From: Myxococcales bacterium
GTDB lineage: Bacteria > Myxococcota > UBA727 > GCA-2721815
Assembly (NCBI GenBank): GCA_002721815.1
Contig: PBLQ01000059.1
Location: forward strand, 1-64,000
Length of the DNA stretch: 64,000 nucleotides
Direction of reading: 5' to 3'
Shown here: in pieces, positions 26,275 to 34,549 of the stretch
How positions within the stretch are numbered: the stretch's first letter is position 1
Layout: each line of letters opens with the position of its first letter
Program-made: the position numbers and the translations under genes
Notes under the pieces: model-generated
What the model saw: only the letters and a program-made list of their open reading frames with translations
Told to the model about the DNA's origin: nothing
The model's database searches: none

Positions 26275-27675
26275 TTACTTCCCGGAAACAGAAAGCTCTG
26301 CAAATCGAATGGTCGGCGCTTGTAGAGACCCCCGCGTGTCGAGGTCGTCGCCGGCGTGATCGATATTCTTCATCATCTCAAGCATTGACCCGGCAATGGT
26401 GATCTCTTCAACTGGAAAAGCACGCTCTCCATTTTCGATCCAGAAGCCACTTGCGCCACGAGAATATTCCCCTGTGATCATGTTTGGGGAGTGACCCATG
26501 AGAGACGTCACCAAAAGCCCCTTAGAGGTAGATTGAATAATGCTTTCCAAATCACCAGCCCCACCTAATACTTGGACGTTGGAAATCCCTGGGCTTGGTA
26601 AGCCACTGGACCCTCGACGCGCATGGCCCGTGGGAGCCTCTTTGAGGCGGTGGGCGGATTGAGCGTCATGCAGCCACGTGGTCATCAAGCCATCTTCATT
26701 GATGAGGTCCTGGGCCACGGTTTTAACCCCTTCGCCATCAAATGGGGTGGACCCAAATCCCTCGGCTTTCAATGGGTTTTCGTAAAGTCGGAGTCCTGCC
26801 TTTAAAATCTGGTTTTCTTTTTGATCCCATAGAAAAGTGGCCTTTTTGGACACGCTGTCCCCGTCCATTCCGCTCAGTACAGCTGAAAAGAATCCTTTGG
26901 CCATCATGGGGTCGAAGATTACCGGCACCTTTGTCGATGCGATGGCTTTTGCCCCTAATTTTTGAAGGGCCCGTTGCGCGGCTTTATGCGCGATGGATTC
27001 ACCTTCCTCGAGCTCATCAAGAAAACGGTGAGCGGTCCACCACATTCCGGTTCTTCTTTTGTTCCCTTCGTCGTGCACCAATGCGCCTCCCGCTAAGGAG
27101 CAGGTGGTTCCTGAATAGGCCCCCCGAAATCCGTTACTGCTGGCCAATGCGAACACCCCATAGCCTTGGGACGCTCCGACATTATTGGACATGGCAATGT
27201 TTTCGGTTTCCATGATGGCTTTTTCGAGGGCCATCGCTTGGTCAAGGCACCAGTCTGTAGACATTTCGGCGACCTTGGGGTCCCATTTTTTCAAAGGTGC
27301 CAGCTGCTCTTGGAGCGCATCTCCCATGGGCGCTGTGCAAACGGGCAAAACATTGTGTTCACTGGCCGTAGACATTCGGGACAACGACAAAGCGGTTCGA
27401 ACCATTTCTTCTCGCTCTTGCTCGTTTTGGGGAACGTCGGCCCAGGCCGAAAACCCCACCCGACCTTCTTCGATCACACGAATGCCGCACGCACGTTGAG
27501 ATGAACGACTCAGTTCTTCGATTTCTTGCTCACGTACCGATACGTCAACGGAAGCACCTTTGCCCATGCTAACGTCACAATGGGACACTCCCAGACGTTT
27601 GGCGGTGGCCAATAGCGCATCTGCGGTTTGAAGCGCTTCAGATTCGAGCTGGGCTGGATTTATGGTTTTGGTCAT
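26275..27675 (-). CDS. pmbA: TldE/PmbA-type subunit of the TldD-TldE metalloprotease
   Basis: The 466-aa partner subunit of the TldD-TldE protease. In Escherichia coli the pair matures microcin B17 and helps degrade the CcdA antitoxin. The family context is clear from VRTALSLSR in the N-terminal domain and the C-terminal YSRGASGFWIENGE and EITIAGSM. PmbA subunits lack the metal-binding HExxxH, and none is seen here. The frame extends 32 codons upstream, but ATG 27675 has GGAG at good distance and the upstream text overlaps tldD. It starts 2 bp after the tldD stop and is surely co-transcribed. No RiPP precursor or toxin gene is visible nearby. Confidence 0.93.
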   Translation of the reverse strand: MTKTINPAQLESEALQTADALLATAKRLGVSHCDVSMGKGASVDVSVREQEIEELSRSSQRACGIRVIEEGRVGFSAWADVPQNEQEREEMVRTALSLSRMSTASEHNVLPVCTAPMGDALQEQLAPLKKWDPKVAEMSTDWCLDQAMALEKAIMETENIAMSNNVGASQGYGVFALASSNGFRGAYSGTTCSLAGGALVHDEGNKRRTGMWWTAHRFLDELEEGESIAHKAAQRALQKLGAKAIASTKVPVIFDPMMAKGFFSAVLSGMDGDSVSKKATFLWDQKENQILKAGLRLYENPLKAEGFGSTPFDGEGVKTVAQDLINEDGLMTTWLHDAQSAHRLKEAPTGHARRGSSGLPSPGISNVQVLGGAGDLESIIQSTSKGLLVTSLMGHSPNMITGEYSRGASGFWIENGERAFPVEEITIAGSMLEMMKNIDHAGDDLDTRGSLQAPTIRFAELSVSGK

Positions 27676-27677
27676 GG

Positions 27678-29093
27678 TTACTCCTGTCCAGTTCCACCCA
27701 CAGTGATGCCATCGATACGAAGGGTGGGTTGCCCAACGTTGACCGGAACGCTTTGGCCGTCTTTGCCGCACGTGTAAACCCCAGGGTCATAATCCAAGTC
27801 GTGTCCAACGGCAGCGATTTTAGAAAGGGTCTCTGGACCATTGCCGACCAGGGTGGCGCCTTCTACGGGGGCAGTGATTTTACCATCTTCGATAAGGTAT
27901 CCCTCTTGAACTTCGAAAACGAAATTGCCATTGCCGATATTGACCTGACCGCCCCCAAAGGCACGGCAATAGAACCCGTTTTGCACCCCCTTAATTATAT
28001 CTGCGGGGTCATCCTGGCCGCCAAGCATAAAGGTGCTGGTCATTCTGGGAATGGGGATACAACGAAAGCTTTGTCGGCGGCCGTTCCCCGTTGGAGAGGT
28101 GCCCATGAGTCTGGCATTTAATTTGTCGTTGATGAAACCTTTTAGAATGCCATTTTCGATCAATACATTTCTGCGCGGTAGGGTGCCTTCATCATCGACA
28201 TTGAGCGACCCTCTCATGCCGGGCAGGGTCCCATCGTCAATCACGGTCACCAAAGGCGATGCCACCAGTTCTCCCACTCTGCCGGTGAAAAGGCTGGTCT
28301 TTTTCCGTATGAAATCGGCTTCGAGGCCATGCCCGACCGCTTCATGCAAAAGAACGCCCGAGCTCTTGGGCCCAACGACGACCGTCTGTTCCCCAATCGG
28401 AGCGGGCCTTGCGCCAAGTTGCGCCTCGGCCATGCGGATGCTTTCTGCCGCCATGGCCTCAGGCTGAAAATGGTCCTTGAAATAGGAAAACCCCTCCCGG
28501 TTACCGCCCCCAGAGACTCCAACGCGTCTTTTGCCGTCTTTGTCCTTGATAATGGTGCGCAAACTTAGCCTGCAAATACAGCGGCTGTCAGAGAACAGGT
28601 CACCTTCTGATGTTGCAATTTGGACCACCTCATCGGTGTCTCCGTAGTATCCTAGAATACGGTCGATGTCGTTGCGAAGTGTGCGTGCCTTTGCTTCGCC
28701 CCGTTGGAGGAGTTCGAGTCTTTGCTCGAGGGTGATATCTGTGGGCGGGAGCAAAGCTTTGGCAAAATCTCCCTCAGCTCTGGATGTTAGGCCGATGTTG
28801 ACGGCCGGGGCGACGTTGTCTTTGGCAAGCTTGGAAACCGTTCGCGCACAATCAAAAATAGCATCCGGGCTTAAATCTTCTGAATGGGCATAGGCGGTCG
28901 ATGCCCCCTGGGTAACCCGAATGCCCACGCCGGCTGTTTGGCCCGCCGCTGAAGAGCGTATTTCTCCATTGTCTAATGAAAGGCCGGTGGTCTTCCTTTT
29001 TTGGACATAAACATCGGCGTAATCAGCGCCGGTGGACATGGCGATTTCGAGGGTTTTTTCTAGTATATCTTGGCTGAGGATGGGTGGTGCCAT
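27678..29093 (-). CDS. tldD: Metalloprotease TldD, catalytic subunit
   Basis: The 471-aa catalytic subunit of the TldD-TldE heterodimer. The zinc motif HEAVGH (His250, Glu251, His255) stands in LLHEAVGHGLEADF, the family signature. Downstream, GTLPGMRGSLNVDDEGT and the C-terminal CGKDGQSVPVNVGQPTLR are also typical. The heterodimer cleaves unfolded peptides in a closed chamber. ATG 29093 places the usual N-terminal helix at the start. It is the first gene of the minus-strand pair tldD-pmbA. The 49 bp upstream separate it from the divergent membrane-protein gene at 29143. Confidence 0.95.
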   Translation of the reverse strand: MAPPILSQDILEKTLEIAMSTGADYADVYVQKRKTTGLSLDNGEIRSSAAGQTAGVGIRVTQGASTAYAHSEDLSPDAIFDCARTVSKLAKDNVAPAVNIGLTSRAEGDFAKALLPPTDITLEQRLELLQRGEAKARTLRNDIDRILGYYGDTDEVVQIATSEGDLFSDSRCICRLSLRTIIKDKDGKRRVGVSGGGNREGFSYFKDHFQPEAMAAESIRMAEAQLGARPAPIGEQTVVVGPKSSGVLLHEAVGHGLEADFIRKKTSLFTGRVGELVASPLVTVIDDGTLPGMRGSLNVDDEGTLPRRNVLIENGILKGFINDKLNARLMGTSPTGNGRRQSFRCIPIPRMTSTFMLGGQDDPADIIKGVQNGFYCRAFGGGQVNIGNGNFVFEVQEGYLIEDGKITAPVEGATLVGNGPETLSKIAAVGHDLDYDPGVYTCGKDGQSVPVNVGQPTLRIDGITVGGTGQE

Positions 29094-29142
29094 TTTAGGG
29101 TCTCGTTTCTCTTGGTCTGTCAGCCTTAATTAGGTAAAGAAA

Positions 29143-30234
29143 GTGGTGGAAAACAACAAGGTGAAAGCGGTTCTATTGCGAATTAAATTTCCCATTTTGA
29201 GAATGCGAAACCCCCATTTTCAGGTTTTTTGGCTTGTTTTGTTCATGGCAAGCGCTGGTGTCCCTCTAGCGCACGCGCAAGGATTGCCGGGGAAAGGCGT
29301 GCCGGTGCCGCCCCCTGATTTGGTGCTAAAGCAAAATATGGATGTGCCAAGAACTGCTTCGTACATATTGTCTGGGGTTTATGGTGCCTTTCTTGGAACC
29401 TATTTGGGAGGCGTGAGCACCCCGTTGCAGCTGGGACCCAACCACGGCCAGCCCAGTGCTGCCATGCTTTCCAGCATGTTGGGGCTCGGCATTGGAACCA
29501 GCTTAGGACTGGGATACGCCGCTGTCACAGACGCGCGCCTACAAGCCGCTCAGGCCTTTACCCATTACACCACACTGGGGCTGATGAGTGGCATTGGGCT
29601 CGGCAACTTTTTTGGGGACCGTGGCAGGCCCGTGGGGGCAGAATACACCGGGGGCTTGGCCGGCGCGGTGGGTGGAACATTACTGGCTCTTTCCATGGAG
29701 GCCAGTGGGCAAACCAACCACGGCAGCATGTTGTTGGGTGCCTATTCGTCGGTGTTGGTGGGTGCTGGTGCTCTCGCTTTGGCAACGGGTGTGGGGTTTA
29801 ACAGCGAAGGAACCACTGGCCTTACTTTTTTATCCATGGGGCTAAGTGGCACTTTGGTCTCCATGGCCTCCGCCCCTTTAAAACCCAACGCCATTCAAGC
29901 GGGCACGATATTTTTCAGTGGCGTGGTGCTCGCGGGAGGTGCTGCGGGCACCGTGGGCTTGGTGGACTTGCTCCTTGGCAACGACCGCTTTTTTGCCCCC
30001 GGCATTGATTCAGGGTCCGCGCAAGCGTGGGCTGGGCTGGCAGGCGCGGCGGCTGGTGCCTTCGTGGGTGAAATGATTTATAGGTGGGGCGCCATGCGTT
30101 GGCTAAAAAGTGAAAGGCGACCTATTAGATCAGAGGCTGGCAAAGTACGGCCCACGCTTTTGGCAGTTGAGCCACTCCGCGGACAAAGTAACGGGATGCA
30201 ACCCGTGTTGGGGGTGCAATGGCAGTTGCCTTAA
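29143..30234 (+). CDS. Gly/Ala-rich membrane protein of unknown function
   Basis: A 363-aa protein made mostly of Gly/Ala-rich hydrophobic segments (roughly 8-10 between residues 75 and 330), with a signal-like stretch around residues 25-46 ending AHAQ. I do not recognise a family. The Gly-rich helices could pack as a membrane bundle; an alternative is an outer-membrane protein with helical repeats. The start is uncertain: GTG 29143 has AGG 8 nt upstream, but ATG 29203 would start directly at the signal peptide. It overlaps the next gene by 16 bp, so it appears to be in one operon with the two nucleotidase halves. Confidence 0.65.
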   Translation: MVENNKVKAVLLRIKFPILRMRNPHFQVFWLVLFMASAGVPLAHAQGLPGKGVPVPPPDLVLKQNMDVPRTASYILSGVYGAFLGTYLGGVSTPLQLGPNHGQPSAAMLSSMLGLGIGTSLGLGYAAVTDARLQAAQAFTHYTTLGLMSGIGLGNFFGDRGRPVGAEYTGGLAGAVGGTLLALSMEASGQTNHGSMLLGAYSSVLVGAGALALATGVGFNSEGTTGLTFLSMGLSGTLVSMASAPLKPNAIQAGTIFFSGVVLAGGAAGTVGLVDLLLGNDRFFAPGIDSGSAQAWAGLAGAAAGAFVGEMIYRWGAMRWLKSERRPIRSEAGKVRPTLLAVEPLRGQSNGMQPVLGVQWQLP

Positions 30235-30995
30235 AATTTTTTAGCGCTTTCACCCTGGTGTTAAGTTTTGGCTGTGCCTCTGCCACCAACATCAAGCCGG
30301 AGCCCAAGCCGGCACAGAGCAGACCCGCTTTTCAAGTGGCTTCAGATGCCGTGGCGAAGGTCATTGATGACGGGATAGAGCCGGATCCCGATATCGAACG
30401 GCAATTGGCACCCTTTCGCGAGGAAATTCAGGCCTTTTCCCAAAGGGTGGTGGGGCGACTGCTGGGGCCATTAACCCGTGGTAAGCCGCAATCATCGCTC
30501 GGTAATTTCGTGGCTGACGCCATGCTGGCACAGACGAGATTACAGGCTGGTCGTAATGTTGATTTTTGTTTCACCAATCAAGGCGGACTGCGAGTGGATT
30601 TGCCCCAAGGGGAACTCACTGCTGGTCAAGTTGCAGAGGTTATGCCCTTTGATAACAGTGTGGTGATCTTTTCGGCGAAGGGCCAACAAGTTCAAAATAT
30701 CCTTAACCGCATCGCTCAGCGAGGGGACCCTATCTCCGGGATGTCCTACACCATGCCTGGCGAACAATTTCAAATCCAGGGCACTCCATTTGATATCCAC
30801 CAGACCTACGAAATATGCACCAATGACTACGTGTTTGGCGGGGGTTCTAATTATCCCATCGATGCGTCCGTTCAGGCAGTTTACACGGGATTGCTCCTGC
30901 GTGACCTCATAGAGGCTGCTTTCCTCGATAACCTTGGGCAGGCCGGTGGGGTTACCCCCTATCTTGATGATCGTGTCGTGGAAGGAGGTGGGTGA
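30219..30995 (+). CDS. Lipoprotein with 5'-nucleotidase C-terminal (substrate-binding) domain
   Basis: A 258-aa predicted lipoprotein (lipobox LSFGC). It consists of only the 5_nucleotid_C domain of UshA-like enzymes: SLGNFVADAMLAQTR, then FTNQGGLRVDLPQGELTAGQVAEVMPFDN, and later the CTNDYVFGGGSNYP loop. In UshA this domain binds the nucleoside base and follows the metal centre. Here it is a separate protein encoded before the metallophosphoesterase half. It overlaps the preceding membrane-protein gene by 16 bp. Its TGA overlaps the ATG of the next gene. Together the two products would reconstitute a periplasmic 5'-nucleotidase or 2',3'-cyclic phosphodiesterase. Confidence 0.85.
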   Translation: MAVALKFFSAFTLVLSFGCASATNIKPEPKPAQSRPAFQVASDAVAKVIDDGIEPDPDIERQLAPFREEIQAFSQRVVGRLLGPLTRGKPQSSLGNFVADAMLAQTRLQAGRNVDFCFTNQGGLRVDLPQGELTAGQVAEVMPFDNSVVIFSAKGQQVQNILNRIAQRGDPISGMSYTMPGEQFQIQGTPFDIHQTYEICTNDYVFGGGSNYPIDASVQAVYTGLLLRDLIEAAFLDNLGQAGGVTPYLDDRVVEGGG

Positions 30996-31897
30996 TGCAA
31001 AAACTCTCTCGCAGGACATTCATCCAGAGTGCAGCTGCTGTGGCCCCGACGTTGCTGCTCCCTAAGCGTACCTTGGGCCAGGATGCTGGCAGTATCGCCT
31101 TACTCCACACCAATGACACCCATAGCCGGCTCGAACCTTTTGACCGAGGCCCTTACGCCGGCCGAGCAGGGGTAGCACGTCGGGCAACGGCGCTGAAAAA
31201 GGCAAGGTCATCGAATCTATATAGCTTGGTTTTAGATGCCGGTGATGTGTTCCAAGGCACCCCGTGGTTTAATCGGTACCATGGTGAAATGGACATGAAA
31301 ATGCTTCAGGCATTGGGCTATGACGGGATGGTATTAGGCAATCACGAGTTTGATGCCGGGATTGAACAACTTAGAAAAGCCCTCGGGTTTGCCCCGGACA
31401 TGAAGATTGTTTCAGCCAACTATGAAGTCAGGGGGACGCCCCTCGAAGATCGGGTTACGCCGCACCACATTTTCCAAAAAGGGCCTTATAAAATCGGTGT
31501 TTTCGGCCTGGGCATTGCCCTTGAGGGTTTGGTTAATAGTAAAATGTGCGCCGGTGTGAAATACAAAGACCCACGGGAAGCCGCCAAACGTCATGTGCAG
31601 CTTCTGCGTGAGCGCCAATGCGACGTGGTGGTGTGTTTAAGTCATTTGGGGCACGAGGGATATCAAGGCGAGGTGGGCGATGTGGATTGGCCCAAGGACG
31701 TGCCGGGGGTGGATTACGTGGTGGGCGGTCATACCCATACCTTTCTGGAAAAACCGCACCGAGTCTCCGCCCATAAAAGTCATTGGGAAACGCCAGTCAT
31801 GCAGGTGGGGCACTCCGGTTTATGGCTGGGGACCGCCTCGCTGCGCATCAACTCCCGTAAAGCACAACTGCAGTCTGCGAAGAACGTTTTGGTCTAG
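30995..31897 (+). CDS. Tat-exported metallophosphoesterase, 5'-nucleotidase N-terminal half
   Basis: A 300-aa calcineurin-like phosphoesterase equal to the UshA catalytic domain. A twin-arginine signal (SRRTFIQ) opens the protein, so it is likely exported folded. Metal-site motifs are complete: TNDTHSR, LDAGDVFQG, GNHEFD, VCLSHLGH and GGHTHTF. It lacks the C-terminal nucleotidase domain, which is encoded just upstream. ATG 30995 overlaps the previous TGA and follows a perfect GGAGG; GTG 30992 is also in frame. The likely reaction is hydrolysis of extracellular nucleotides for phosphate or nucleoside scavenging. Its TAG stop lies 1 bp from that of the convergent pspA. Confidence 0.9.
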   Translation: MQKLSRRTFIQSAAAVAPTLLLPKRTLGQDAGSIALLHTNDTHSRLEPFDRGPYAGRAGVARRATALKKARSSNLYSLVLDAGDVFQGTPWFNRYHGEMDMKMLQALGYDGMVLGNHEFDAGIEQLRKALGFAPDMKIVSANYEVRGTPLEDRVTPHHIFQKGPYKIGVFGLGIALEGLVNSKMCAGVKYKDPREAAKRHVQLLRERQCDVVVCLSHLGHEGYQGEVGDVDWPKDVPGVDYVVGGHTHTFLEKPHRVSAHKSHWETPVMQVGHSGLWLGTASLRINSRKAQLQSAKNVLV

Positions 31898-31898
31898 C

Positions 31899-32693
31899 CT
31901 AGTCGCCCTTGCTGTCATCACCTTCAAGAGCCGCGCGCATTTTTGCGAGTTCGTCTTCGATGGGGTCTGCCTTTGGCGATGAAGCACTGCTTGCAGCACC
32001 GGTATCGCCGCCTGCCATTTTGGCTTTGAGGGCGGCCAAGGCGTCGTCGTTTTCCTGGGCGTTGAACATGGCCTCTACCTCGGCCTCTGCTTTTTGCGCG
32101 CTCTCTTCTTCACCCACCAAATCCATCATCGCTTCGGACTGTGCTTCGGTATCTCCAATTTTTTCTGCCATGCGATCGAAAGTGTCAAAGGCGGAAGAAT
32201 CAGCCAAATGGTCTTTGGTCATGGTTTCTGTGGCTTGGGTTCGTTGTTGTGCCTCAGCTGCATTGATACGCGAGATCAGCTCATTCTTTTTGCGTTTTGC
32301 TTCAGCCACTTTTTCACTAAGAGCGGCCATTCCTTTTTTCAGTTCTTCAACGTAGGTTTGCTGTTGCGCCACACCGGACCGGTTCTCCTCAGCCATGGCA
32401 TCATAGTTTTGCTTTTCTTCGAGCGCTTTACGGGCCAAATCATCGTTGCCTGCTCTGACCGCTTGCATGGCTTTCTGCTCCCATTCTTGAGCTTTAGTTT
32501 CAGCCTGTTCTGCGCCTGCCTCTGTCTTTTTCAACAGGGCCATCACCTCTACCAGCTTACCTTTGACCTTTTTCTCTTCGGCCTGCATATCTGCAATGGT
32601 TTGCTCGATGATTTTTCGGGGGTCTTCCGCTTGATCGATTAAATCATTGACATTCGATCGAATCACATTAGAAATACGTTTTAATAAACCCAT
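31899..32693 (-). CDS. pspA: PspA/IM30-family membrane stress protein
   Basis: A 264-aa PspA/Vipp1 (ESCRT-III-like) protein that polymerises on the inner face of the cytoplasmic membrane under stress. It starts with the amphipathic helix (MGLLKRISNVIRSNVNDLID) and continues as long charged coiled coils to about residue 200 (EDPRKIIEQTIADM, then RKALEEKQNYDAMAEENR). The last 60 residues are an Asp/Ala/Ser-rich low-complexity tail. GAGGAG precedes the ATG. No pspF, pspB, pspC or other Psp gene is close, so control by a distant regulator is likely. Confidence 0.93.
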   Translation of the reverse strand: MGLLKRISNVIRSNVNDLIDQAEDPRKIIEQTIADMQAEEKKVKGKLVEVMALLKKTEAGAEQAETKAQEWEQKAMQAVRAGNDDLARKALEEKQNYDAMAEENRSGVAQQQTYVEELKKGMAALSEKVAEAKRKKNELISRINAAEAQQRTQATETMTKDHLADSSAFDTFDRMAEKIGDTEAQSEAMMDLVGEEESAQKAEAEVEAMFNAQENDDALAALKAKMAGGDTGAASSASSPKADPIEDELAKMRAALEGDDSKGD

Positions 32694-32799
32694 GGGTTTT
32701 TCTCCTCATACGGTGTTTGAACCGTGAGATCATGACCCAACTGGGCACTTGTGGCAACCTTTTTGGGCTGAAATCCAAAGAAAGGGTATCGGGCAAATC

Positions 32800-33240
32800 A
32801 TGGGTCGATTTAGTGTAGGTGGAAACGCAGATTCTTGGTGTACCAAGTGTAAATTGGTTTTGGCGCATACCGTTGTGGCGATGGTCGAAAAGGTTCCCGT
32901 CAAGGCCCAATGTAATACTTGTGGGTCTACCCACAAATTCAGGTCTGATTCACCGAAATCTCGGGCCACAGGGAGCAAAGAGATTAAAGAAGCTTTGCGC
33001 AGCAAGAGCAAACGACTTTCTGCGGGTATGGTGAAGGCGAATCATTACCAAGAGCTGATGGCGGGCAGAGACCCTTCAACGGCGAAAACTTATTCTCCAA
33101 AATCGACCTTCGAAAAAGGAGATTTGGTACGTCACGTTAAATTTGGCTTGGGTTTGGTCACTGTTTTGAAAGACCACAACAAAATCGAGATTTTATTTGA
33201 AGAGGGTGCCAAAGTCCTCGTTTGTGCGGGGGCATCCTAG
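32800..33240 (+). CDS. Zinc-finger protein of unknown function
   Basis: A 146-aa protein with a four-Cys zinc site near the N terminus (Cys14, Cys17, Cys38, Cys41: CTKC and CNTC) around a hydrophobic segment LVLAHTVVAM. A basic middle region leads to a small C-terminal beta domain (FEKGDLVRHVKFGLGLVTVL), which resembles the tudor/CarD-like fold at the sequence-pattern level. Such proteins are known in Myxococcota without an assigned role; RNA polymerase or DNA binding would fit but is inference. ATG 32800 was chosen because it places the zinc finger near the N terminus; the frame is open to 32749 (TTG). Its stop overlaps the convergent hutF stop. Confidence 0.75.
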   Translation: MGRFSVGGNADSWCTKCKLVLAHTVVAMVEKVPVKAQCNTCGSTHKFRSDSPKSRATGSKEIKEALRSKSKRLSAGMVKANHYQELMAGRDPSTAKTYSPKSTFEKGDLVRHVKFGLGLVTVLKDHNKIEILFEEGAKVLVCAGAS

Positions 33241-34547
33241 CCGGCAGTCGCGGTTTGATATCTGGCGAGGAGCTTGCCCACGCGTTCACCCAGACCTTGT
33301 TCGTCCAGACGGGTCGAAATCCCGTTCTCAAGGACCCATTCTCCGTTAATTTTCACCCTCGAAATATCCCTACCGCTGCCACCCAGTAACCAGTCCTGAA
33401 TGGTATGTTCCGCCGGTGCCTCTTGAAGATGGACGGGAATCTTTATCCAAACCTCATCGGTGTTTTGGGCTGGCTGAAAAGGCGCCAACGATCGCTGGCC
33501 ATTTTGACATGCAACGGAAATTAACCCTTCAGCGAGACTCGGCACATGGTCTAGCCACACCAGGCGTCGCTCGAGGCGTAGCCGCTCATGATCCTCTAGC
33601 GATCTTAACTCATCCACCGCGTCAATCCGCACATGAGAATCGGTTCCAATCGCCAGCGGAATTTGATGTTTTAAATAGTCCGCGATGGGGGCGAGACCGT
33701 CGCCGAGGTTTCGTTCTGTTGAAGGGCAAATGCATACCGTGGCACCGCTTGTAGCCATGGCTTCCAAATCGGCTGAATCGACATGGGTGCCATGTACCAC
33801 AGTCGTGTTTGGACCTAAGACACCGTGTTTCAAGAGCAGGCCGATGGGCGATGTGCCGTAGACCTTTTGACAAATTTCGAGTTCTTTTCGCTGCTCAGCC
33901 GCGTGAACATGGAGCGGTAACTGATGGGTGGCACAGAATTCTGCGATGGGACGAAGCCAGGTTTCTGGGACGGCACGAATGGAATGAATGGCGAGCCCCT
34001 GCTTGTGAGGTTCAATATCATCCTGCTCCAATGCATGGAGAACATGACGGAGGTATTCTTCGACACTGTTAAAAATAAAACGACGCTGAGCGCCTTTGGC
34101 AGGGTCGTCAGGGCCGTTCCAGTGATAAGCCGTGTGCAGAACCGTCAACTGAATGCCCACCTTGCGAGCGGCGTTCATTAGGCATTTGGAAAGATGATAG
34201 GATGGGGTGTATCTGCTGCCATCAGGTTTGTGGTGAACGTAATGAAATTCGCCCACATGGGTAAATCCAGTTTTTAAGCAATCTAGGAAACACCAGGTGC
34301 CGATCAATTCTAGATCCTCGGCGGAAGCATTGGAGGCGATTTCGTACATTAAGGCCCGCCAAGACCAAAAATCGTCGTCGCCTTGTCCCCGTTGTTTTTT
34401 TTCAACCAGCCCGCGCATCACGCGCTGAAAACTGTGGCTGTGCGCATTAACCATGCCTGGGATGGTAAAATAATTTCCCTCACTGTGAATCGGCGCTGCG
34501 GGAGTTGTTAAGCGGCCATTTGAGGCAAATGAAAACTTTGCGTCCAT
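33237..34547 (-). CDS. hutF: Formimidoylglutamate deiminase-like amidohydrolase
   Basis: A 436-aa metal-dependent amidohydrolase. HutF converts N-formimidoyl-glutamate to N-formylglutamate in histidine degradation. The HxH metal motif stands in PGMVNAHSHSFQRVMRG, followed by DDFWSWRALMY and GEFHYVHH, all typical of HutF. Later motifs are LHVHAAEQ and CICPSTERNLGDG, and the C-terminal metal Asp appears in GTDSH. The N-terminal strand region before the HxH is shorter than usual. No other hut gene is present in the window. It starts 2 bp after the preceding operon gene. Its stop is shared tail to tail with the 32800 gene. Confidence 0.9.
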   Translation of the reverse strand: MDAKFSFASNGRLTTPAAPIHSEGNYFTIPGMVNAHSHSFQRVMRGLVEKKQRGQGDDDFWSWRALMYEIASNASAEDLELIGTWCFLDCLKTGFTHVGEFHYVHHKPDGSRYTPSYHLSKCLMNAARKVGIQLTVLHTAYHWNGPDDPAKGAQRRFIFNSVEEYLRHVLHALEQDDIEPHKQGLAIHSIRAVPETWLRPIAEFCATHQLPLHVHAAEQRKELEICQKVYGTSPIGLLLKHGVLGPNTTVVHGTHVDSADLEAMATSGATVCICPSTERNLGDGLAPIADYLKHQIPLAIGTDSHVRIDAVDELRSLEDHERLRLERRLVWLDHVPSLAEGLISVACQNGQRSLAPFQPAQNTDEVWIKIPVHLQEAPAEHTIQDWLLGGSGRDISRVKINGEWVLENGISTRLDEQGLGERVGKLLARYQTATAG

Positions 34548-34549
34548 GA

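Noticed and set aside
26275-29093. RiPP or toxin-antitoxin cluster around tldD-pmbA
   Set aside because: No small precursor, cyclodehydratase, transporter or antitoxin gene is next to the pair; the neighbours are envelope genes on the other strand.
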